From Nocardia albiluteola (GTDB taxonomy: Bacteria > Actinomycetota > Actinomycetes > Mycobacteriales > Mycobacteriaceae): a DNA stretch of 64,000 nucleotides. Positions 58,741-64,000 of this stretch are shown here, piece by piece. The notes under the pieces are model-generated. The model did not search any database, was not told the DNA's origin, and saw only the letters and a program-made list of their open reading frames with translations. Within the stretch, counting starts at the first letter, position 1, and each line of letters begins with the position of its first letter. Made by a program: the position numbers and the translations under genes. Location of the stretch: NCBI RefSeq assembly GCF_018860155.1, contig NZ_JAHKNI010000008.1, positions 62,001 to 126,000 on the forward strand. Reading direction: 5' to 3'.

Positions 58741-59313
58741 TCACGCGCGGTCGAGTTCGAGACCGATTGCGCCGGTGAGCAGTTCACGAGCGCGCTCCAG
58801 GTCGATGGAGCCACTGTGCCAGCGTTCACTGAGTCCCTCGACGAGGGCGGTGAGGCGTTCGGCGGCAGCGGCGGGGTCGATGTCGGGGCCGATCGTGCCC
58901 GCGCCCTGCGCCTGCCCGATGAGCTCCGCGATGTCGGCGTTCCACGCGTCGGTGGTGGCGTGCAGGGCCTCGCGCAGGTCGTGGTGGAAGACGGCGCTGG
59001 CCCGCAGTTCACCCCAGGCGATGCTGGTTTCGCGGACCTCGTCGGTGTCCTGTAGTTCGAGCAGCAGCATGGTGACGATCCGGGTGCGGGGATCGTTCTC
59101 CGCGAGTGCGGGGTCGGTGTAGCGCACGGCGCGGTGATTGATGTGCTCGAGCGCCGCATGCAGCACCCCACCACGATCCTGGAAGTGGTAGTAGATGAGC
59201 GCGGTGGACACACCCGCCGCGGCGGCGAGCTTTTCCACGCGCAGCCCACGTACTCCATCGCGAGCGATGACGCGTACGGCGGCCTCCAGGATCTGAGTTC
59301 GACGATCGGACAT
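58741..59313 (-). CDS. TetR-family regulator, downstream of the AguA-like gene
   Basis: A 190-residue TetR protein: RRTQILEAAVRVIARDGVRG, VEKLAAAAGVSTALIYYHFQDRGGVLHAAL as HTH, and a BetI-like ligand domain. It follows the agmatine-deiminase-like gene by 28 bases on the same strand, so they form an operon that probably reads from the palindrome at 60498. BetI-type TetR proteins often sense amines, which would suit this neighbour; that is inference. Confidence 0.9.
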   Translation of the reverse strand: MSDRRTQILEAAVRVIARDGVRGLRVEKLAAAAGVSTALIYYHFQDRGGVLHAALEHINHRAVRYTDPALAENDPRTRIVTMLLLELQDTDEVRETSIAWGELRASAVFHHDLREALHATTDAWNADIAELIGQAQGAGTIGPDIDPAAAAERLTALVEGLSERWHSGSIDLERARELLTGAIGLELDRA

Positions 59314-59341
59314 GATTCCTCACAGTAGGGCGCAGGTGCGG

Positions 59342-60451
59342 CTACGCCGCGGGCTCCTGCTGGGTGGTGCAGTGGATTCCGCCGCCACCGGCCGCGATGG
59401 CGTCGATGTCGATCTGCACGACCTGACGGCCCGGGAACAGCCGCCCCAGGGTGGCCGCGGTGGCCGCATCGGTGTCGGAGTCACCGAATTCGGGCGCGAT
59501 GACCGCGCCGTTGCACACGTAGAAGTTCACATAGCCGGCCGCGAAGTCGTCCCCGGCGCCCTTCACCCGGATGGTCGAGGGCCCCTCCAACGTCTCCACC
59601 CGCAGTGTGCGACCGCGGGCGTCCGTGGCCGAACGCAGGATGTCGAGGTGACGGCGGGTGACGTCGTAGTCGAATGACGTCTCGTCGTTGTCCAGGCCCG
59701 CGACCACGACGCCGGGCCCGGCGAAGCGGGCGTAGAAATCGGTGTGGCCGTCGGTGATGTCGTGCCCCGCGATGCCGGGCAACCAGATCACCTTCTCGAT
59801 GCCCAGCAGGTAGGCGAGCTCCTCCTCGACGTCGTTCTTCTTCCAGCCCGGGTTGCGGTTGCTGTTGAGCACGCAGCTCTCGGTGATGATCGCGGTGCCC
59901 TCGCCGTCCACCTCGAGGGCACCGCCCTCCAGCACCAGATCGGTGCGTACCCGCTCGACCCCCGCGCGTGCGGTGACGAACTGCGCGACTCGGGCATCGC
60001 GGCTGTGTCGCTGCTTGCCGCCCCAGCCGTTGAAGTTGAAATCGACCCCGGCCCGCGCGCCGTCGCCGGTCACGAACACCGGGCCGGTGTCGCGCATCCA
60101 CAGATCATCGATCTCCGCGGCGATCAGCTCGACGTTCGCACTCCCGATCAGACCCCGGGCCACATCCATGTCCGCGGTCCGCACCAGCATCGACACCGGC
60201 TCGAACCGGGCGATGGTGGTGGCGACAGTGGCGAGGTCGCGTTGCACCTGCGGTAGCAGGTCGGGGCCCCAGATCCGTTCGCTGGCGCCGAAGGCCATCC
60301 ATGTCCGCGCGTGCGGACGCCCCTCCTCGGGCATCATCCACTTTCTCCCCTCGTGCCTGTTGCTGGTAGGCCCGCTCTGGTCGCCGCAAGCTGCCAGCAG
60401 CAGGCCGCCGATTGTGGCCATCGACTGCTGAACGAATGTGCGTCGCCGCAT
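59342..60451 (-). CDS. AguA-type (agmatine deiminase) lipoprotein
   Basis: A 369-residue guanidino-group-modifying enzyme of the agmatine deiminase/peptidylarginine deiminase type. The N-terminus MRRRTFVQQ then GGLLLAAC22 is a lipoprotein signal, so it should be anchored outside the membrane, unlike cytoplasmic AguA. Catalytic features: DDLWMRDTGPVFV, VLEGGALEVDGEG, ITDGHTDFYARF, and Cys361 in GGGGIHCTTQQEP. It should convert agmatine or a similar guanidine to the carbamoyl compound and ammonia. First gene of an operon with a TetR regulator. Confidence 0.9.
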   Translation of the reverse strand: MRRRTFVQQSMATIGGLLLAACGDQSGPTSNRHEGRKWMMPEEGRPHARTWMAFGASERIWGPDLLPQVQRDLATVATTIARFEPVSMLVRTADMDVARGLIGSANVELIAAEIDDLWMRDTGPVFVTGDGARAGVDFNFNGWGGKQRHSRDARVAQFVTARAGVERVRTDLVLEGGALEVDGEGTAIITESCVLNSNRNPGWKKNDVEEELAYLLGIEKVIWLPGIAGHDITDGHTDFYARFAGPGVVVAGLDNDETSFDYDVTRRHLDILRSATDARGRTLRVETLEGPSTIRVKGAGDDFAAGYVNFYVCNGAVIAPEFGDSDTDAATAATLGRLFPGRQVVQIDIDAIAAGGGGIHCTTQQEPAA

Positions 60452-60497
60452 CTCGGGGGTCTCCTCGCGTGTGGACTGTGGACACGACCCTAATTCC

Positions 60498-60515
60498 TGA
60501 CTGAAATTTCAGTCA
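60498..60515. promoter_or_regulatory. 18-base perfect palindrome (TetR operator)
   Basis: TGACTGAAATTTCAGTCA lies 46 bases upstream of the AguA-like start and just before the plus-strand dehydrogenase gene. It is the likely binding site of the TetR encoded in the AguA operon and could control both directions. Confidence 0.78.
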
Positions 60516-60595
60516 AGATGGGAGTGTGTGACGTGGCCGACTTCCGCGTCACGAGGATCGGCGAGGCGAAGCTGGATCGCCGCAGCCTCGATAGG

Positions 60596-61477
60596 GTGAC
60601 GCGGGTGGCGAGGATTGCGTTTCTGGGGTTGGGCCGGATGGGATCGGGGATGGCCGGGCGGATGGTGGACGCCGGGCACGAAGTGCGGGTCTACAACCGA
60701 TCGGCGGGCGGTGTAGCGACTCTCGTTGCGCGCGGAGCTGTTTCCGCCGAGACGCCGCGGTCCGCGGTGCAGGATGCGGAAGCGATCATCTCCATGGTCG
60801 CCGACGACGACGCTTCGCGGGCGGTGTGGTCGGGGCCGGACGGGGCGCTGGCGGGTGCGCCCGCCGCGGGCGCGTTCGCGATCGAATGCTCCACGCTCTC
60901 GCGGCCGCATGTGCTGGAGCTTGCGAAAGATGCTGCCGCGCATGGGCTTCGGTATCTCGACCTGCCGGTCACCGGGCTGCCCGCGGCGGCCGCGGCCGGG
61001 AAGCTGACGCTGTTCGCGGGCGCTGACGCCGCAGACCTCGAGGCCGCCCGCCCGCTGCTGGAACCGTTGTGCACCAGCATCGTTCGCTTCGGAGAGGTGG
61101 GCGCGGGCACCGCGTACAAGCTGATGCAGAACCTGCTGGGCTCGATCCAGATCGCCGCGACCGCGGAGGCGCTGCGCACCGCCGAGCTGGCCGGCCTGGA
61201 CCTGCCTACCGTCGTGGACGCCCTGTCCCGCGGCGGCGCGGCGAGCCCCACCGTCGTGCGGATCAGCAGGCTGATCCTGGAGAATATCCACGACCACGAC
61301 ATCGACTTCACCGCGGCCCTGCGCCTGAAGGACACCCGCATCGGCGTCGAGCTCGCCGAGGCGCTCGGCAACCCCGCCGCCCTCGGGCACACGGCCCTGG
61401 ACATCTTCACCCGGCTGGTCGCGGCCGGGCATGGGGAGCTCAGCGAGACCAAGGTCATCGATCTGCTGCGCGAATGA
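60596..61477 (+). CDS. 3-hydroxyisobutyrate-dehydrogenase-family NAD(P) oxidoreductase
   Basis: A 293-residue beta-hydroxyacid dehydrogenase: RIAFLGLGRMGSGMAGRMVDAGHEVRVYNR is the cofactor motif, LDLPVTGLPAAAAAGKLTLFAGA the substrate loop, and GAGTAYKLMQNLL the catalytic Lys helix. GTG 60596 gives the usual family length; ATG 60518, right after the palindrome, would add 26 residues with no similarity but cannot be excluded. Divergent from the AguA-like operon. Confidence 0.88.
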   Translation: MTRVARIAFLGLGRMGSGMAGRMVDAGHEVRVYNRSAGGVATLVARGAVSAETPRSAVQDAEAIISMVADDDASRAVWSGPDGALAGAPAAGAFAIECSTLSRPHVLELAKDAAAHGLRYLDLPVTGLPAAAAAGKLTLFAGADAADLEAARPLLEPLCTSIVRFGEVGAGTAYKLMQNLLGSIQIAATAEALRTAELAGLDLPTVVDALSRGGAASPTVVRISRLILENIHDHDIDFTAALRLKDTRIGVELAEALGNPAALGHTALDIFTRLVAAGHGELSETKVIDLLRE

Positions 61478-61491
61478 TCTCGCGGAACGAA

Positions 61492-61516
61492 CCCGGCCCC
61501 GGGTGTTCGGGCCGGG
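61492..61516 (+). terminator. GC-rich hairpin after the dehydrogenase
   Basis: CCCGGCCC (61492-61499) pairs with GGGCCGGG (61509-61516) around a nine-base loop, 15 bases after the stop. No T-tract. Confidence 0.6.
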
Positions 61517-61653
61517 GGTGGCAGTAATCCTGTGCACCGTCCGGCAGCGCGCTGGCACGGCAGCAACCCCCGCGCCAACCGGCGGCGGCGTCCGCGCGCG
61601 AGAGGTTGATGTGGCAGGCTCGTACGCATGGTGAATGGGCAGGTGGTCGGGCT

Positions 61654-62391
61654 GTGAATCGCGGAGTGCTGGTGACGGGGGCGTCGCGGGGGATCGGGCG
61701 GGCGATCGCGAAAGCGTTCGCGGACAACGGCGACCGCGTCGCGGTCCACTATTCTTCGCGACGCGAGGACGCCCAGGACACCCTGCACGATCTGAGCGGT
61801 GACGGCCACGTGCTGATCGGCGGCGACATCGGCGACCCGGCCGGGGCCGCGGCCGTGGTGGACTCCGCGGTCGTCGCGATGGGCGCGGTGCACGTGCTGG
61901 TCAACAACGCGGCGGTGAACCTGCCGCAGCCGCTGGCCACCATCGACTACGACGGGTGGCAGGACGCGTGGCGCCGCACCGTGGACGTGAATCTGCTCGG
62001 CACCGCGAACGTATCCTACTGCGCGGCAAGGCATATGATCGACCGAGGGATATCCGGGCGCATCGTCAACGTCGGTTCCCGCGGCGCCTTCCGGGGTGAG
62101 CCGGACCATCCCGCCTATGGCGCCACCAAGGCCGCGGTGCAGGCGCTCGGGCAGTCCCTGGCGGTCGCGCTCGCCCCCTTCGGGATCGCCGTCGCCTCGG
62201 TCGCGCCCGGATTCGTCGCCACCGAACGGGTCGCGGACCGGGTGACCGACGCCGTGCGCGCACAGAGCCCGTTCGGACGTGTGGCCGAACCGGCCGAGAT
62301 CGCCGCCGCCGTAAGGTATCTCGCCTCGCCCGAAGCTGTCTGGAGCTCGGGGGCGGTGCTGGACGTCAACGGGGCGTCGTACCTGCACTGA
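61654..62391 (+). CDS. short-chain dehydrogenase/reductase
   Basis: A 245-residue classical SDR of the FabG type: GVLVTGASRGIGRAIAKAF, VLVNNAAVNLPQPL, Ser in IVNVGSRGAFRG, Tyr-x3-Lys in PAYGATKAAVQALGQSL, and SVAPGFVATERVAD. GTG 61654 follows an AGGTGG site and fits the family start; the frame is open further upstream. Substrate unknown. Confidence 0.92.
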   Translation: MNRGVLVTGASRGIGRAIAKAFADNGDRVAVHYSSRREDAQDTLHDLSGDGHVLIGGDIGDPAGAAAVVDSAVVAMGAVHVLVNNAAVNLPQPLATIDYDGWQDAWRRTVDVNLLGTANVSYCAARHMIDRGISGRIVNVGSRGAFRGEPDHPAYGATKAAVQALGQSLAVALAPFGIAVASVAPGFVATERVADRVTDAVRAQSPFGRVAEPAEIAAAVRYLASPEAVWSSGAVLDVNGASYLH

Positions 62392-62745
62392 GCGCGACCA
62401 GCACTCGCATCGCCGAACGGCACACGGTCGCAGCGCCATTCCCGGCGGGGCGACCGTAGCGGCATTCGGTGCCGAGTTCGTTCCCGAGCCGGGTTCGTAC
62501 ATCGCCGAACTCTTCGGCCACGCCGACTGACGCCGGCCTCGGGGAACATCGGTACAGCGGTTGGCGCGTCAAACGATCGTTTACCGACAGCGACAGAGTG
62601 CGGCAGCTGCGCTCGAAGTGCTGTGCGTGCGGGGTGTCCGAGGTGTCGGTTCGCCAATCGTCGACCGAGGGTGCCGGAGGTCCGGTGGAAGTCCCCGGAC
62701 CGCACTCGGGTGCGGTGCAGCCGAAGAGCTATTGCCGCCGCTGGT
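62392..62745. other. intergenic region with a 12-base palindrome
   Basis: About 350 bases between the SDR and the convergent ketopantoate-reductase-like gene. AAACGATCGTTT at 62571-62582 is a perfect palindrome similar in core (AACG, CGTT) to the repeat at 63643. No gene was identified; one short frame ends GSYIAELFGHAD but has no start or family. Confidence 0.45.
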
Positions 62746-63618
62746 CTACCGGACCTTCGCACAGGCGCGCATCTGTTCGGCCAGCCGTCCGAGTTCGGCG
62801 ACCGTTGCCGGGGAGGCGTTGCTGAGCCCGCTGTTCACGGCGGTCGGGCTGCGCAGGAAACGCCGCAGCAGGGCCACGAGCAGCCCTTCCGGCAGGGTCT
62901 GCAGTGCAGCGAACGCGCGGGGGACCGGCGACGTCGGCATGGCGGCCAGGTTCTGCCGCACCAGGTGGAGCATGCCGCGGACCGCGTCGGGGTCGTGGGC
63001 CAGCGCCACCGGGCCGCCCGCCGCGCGCACCTTCTGCCCGAGTGGCACCTCGAACGCGGCGTGTGTCTTGAGCCAGGCATCCATCCGCGGCTCGGCCTTG
63101 GCGTTGATCCCGGCGGTGCGGAACTCCCGGACGATCCGTGCCAGTCGCGGGGTGGTCCGGCCGTCGGGTTCGCCGATCGGCATCGGGACCCGGCTGGTCA
63201 TGAAGGTGGTCGCGCGGGGGCGGACCACGTCGCCGTCCATCGTGCCGGCGACCGTGGGGAAGCCGAGCAGTACTCGCTCGTGGCCGATCGCCTCGCCTAG
63301 CGGCTCCGCGCCAGCCGCCCAGTTGTGCAGGAACAGCACGTCGCCTTCGAGGCCGGCGAGCGACTCCAGCACCGCGCCGACCTGATGGGTGCGCACGAGG
63401 ACGGCGGTCAGGTCGTACCCGCCTGCCGGGTGCTCGACCACCGGTACCGGTACCCGCCTGACGGCAGCGCCGTCTCCGTCGGCGAGCTGCACGCCGTGCC
63501 GGCGCAGCGAGGCCAGGCGCTCGCCCCGGGCGAGGAGCGAGACGTCGAGCCCGGCTTCGTGCAGGCGGGCGGAGAACAGGCTGCCGCAGACCCCGGCGCC
63601 GTATACGAGCAGTTTCAT
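62746..63618 (-). CDS. ketopantoate-reductase-family (PanE/ApbA) protein
   Basis: A 290-residue protein: KLLVYGAGVCGSLFSARLHEAGLDVSLLARG is the NADPH motif, then LTAVLVRTHQVGAVLESLAG, LFLHNWAAGAEPL, and a C-terminal helical domain with DAWLKTHAAFEVPL containing the expected catalytic Lys. Many PanE-like paralogues outside pantothenate synthesis have other substrates; with a divergent TetR this is probably one. ATG 63618 has GAAGAGG five bases upstream; ATG/GTG 63642 is less likely. Confidence 0.88.
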   Translation of the reverse strand: MKLLVYGAGVCGSLFSARLHEAGLDVSLLARGERLASLRRHGVQLADGDGAAVRRVPVPVVEHPAGGYDLTAVLVRTHQVGAVLESLAGLEGDVLFLHNWAAGAEPLGEAIGHERVLLGFPTVAGTMDGDVVRPRATTFMTSRVPMPIGEPDGRTTPRLARIVREFRTAGINAKAEPRMDAWLKTHAAFEVPLGQKVRAAGGPVALAHDPDAVRGMLHLVRQNLAAMPTSPVPRAFAALQTLPEGLLVALLRRFLRSPTAVNSGLSNASPATVAELGRLAEQMRACAKVR

Positions 63619-63642
63619 GACAGCCTCTTCCGCATGAGTCAT

Positions 63643-63663
63643 ACGTTCGTTTCAATCGAACGT
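63643..63663. promoter_or_regulatory. inverted repeat between the PanE-like and tetR genes
   Basis: ACGTTCG (63643-63649) and CGAACGT (63657-63663) flank TTTCAAT. It ends 16 bases before the tetR start and 25 bases upstream of the PanE-like start on the other strand; likely operator. Confidence 0.7.
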
Positions 63664-63679
63664 TTGTATAGTACGACAT

Positions 63680-64000
63680 ATGGCGCTACCCGATACCCGG
63701 ACCAAGATCCTCGACGCGGCCGAACACCTCTTCGCCGAGCGCGGCTATCGCGGCACCTCGGTCCGCGCGGTCACCGACCTCGCCGGAGCGAACCTGGCCG
63801 CCGTCGGCTATCACTTCGGCTCGAAGGCGGAACTCCTGGCCGCGGTCGCCCGCCGCGTGACCGAGCCCATCACCGCCGCCCAGAGCGCCGGGCTCGACGA
63901 ACTGCTCGCCCGGACTGCGGACCCGCAGGTCGCCGAACTGGTGGAAGCATTCGCAGGGCCGCTCTTCGACGAGATGCCCGCTGGCAGTGAGAGCGGAGCC
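63680..64000 (+). CDS. TetR-family regulator, cut by the window edge
   Basis: ATG 63680 opens a frame that runs off the end. The HTH is complete: TRTKILDAAEHLFAERGYRG, then SVRAVTDLAGANLAAVGYHFGSKAELLAAVARR. The YHFGSKAEL recognition region and the following VTEPI resemble TetR proteins with the DUF1956-type C-terminus, but that part is outside the window. Divergent from the PanE-like gene across an inverted repeat. Confidence 0.9.
   Translation, partial: MALPDTRTKILDAAEHLFAERGYRGTSVRAVTDLAGANLAAVGYHFGSKAELLAAVARRVTEPITAAQSAGLDELLARTADPQVAELVEAFAGPLFDEMPAGSESGA

Noticed and set aside
62392..62530. Short frame ending GSYIAELFGHAD after the SDR gene
   Set aside because: No start codon and no family could be named; too short to call even as a remnant.
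1..64000. CRISPR arrays, rRNA or tRNA genes
   Set aside because: No regularly spaced repeats, rRNA-like conserved blocks or cloverleaf sequences were noticed in reading the window.

Overview
The window is about 64 kb of very GC-rich DNA. It is packed with TetR, MarR, HxlR and MerR regulators, F420/deazaflavin-type oxidoreductases, a mycothiol-type DinB protein, an EthA-like monooxygenase and a clear orthologue of the mycobacterial dormancy regulator DevR (DosR). This fits a mycolic-acid actinobacterium, most likely Nocardia or a close relative. No rRNA, tRNA or CRISPR array was seen. Most of the window is accessory metabolism arranged as regulator/enzyme pairs around short operator palindromes.

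Left part (1-9.3 kb): an MFS exporter, an ARMT1-like protein, and an HxlR regulator followed by an SRPBCC protein and an LLM-class flavin oxidoreductase on the minus strand. Next comes a dormancy-type locus: a DevS-like two-GAF histidine kinase, a pyridoxamine-oxidase-family protein on the opposite strand, devR, and two DevR-box-like sites upstream of devR. The kinase appears to lack the haem-binding histidine known from DosS. A decayed C-terminal piece of an ECF sigma factor lies just downstream of the kinase.

Middle left (9.3-34 kb): an EthA-like Baeyer-Villiger monooxygenase, Ohr/OsmC, an exported GH1 glycosidase, a BisC-like molybdoenzyme, a MarR-controlled SMR exporter pair, a YghZ-type aldo-keto reductase, a flavodiiron-like MBL protein, a tyrosine recombinase, an AlaA-like aminotransferase divergent from an HxlR regulator with tandem operators, and a translationally coupled RHH-VOC-methyltransferase operon whose last gene is frameshifted.

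Middle right (34-48 kb) is the most rearranged part. It holds two copies of a short serine-recombinase 3' end, a flavin monooxygenase with a damaged C-terminus, a fusion of a helical domain to a beta-lactamase-like serine hydrolase, a CPBP protease, a broken MerR gene, two Tn3-family transposase fragments in an order that a single interrupted gene cannot explain, an intact serine recombinase, and a 930-residue PLP-dependent decarboxylase.

Right part (48-64 kb): MarR/MFS/PEBP, TetR/SDR, NmrA/TetR, AguA-like lipoprotein/TetR and ketopantoate-reductase/TetR modules. Most have a recognisable palindromic operator. There is also a coiled-coil protein with an N-terminal Cys/His cluster, an unrecognised 400-residue protein and a TetR remnant.
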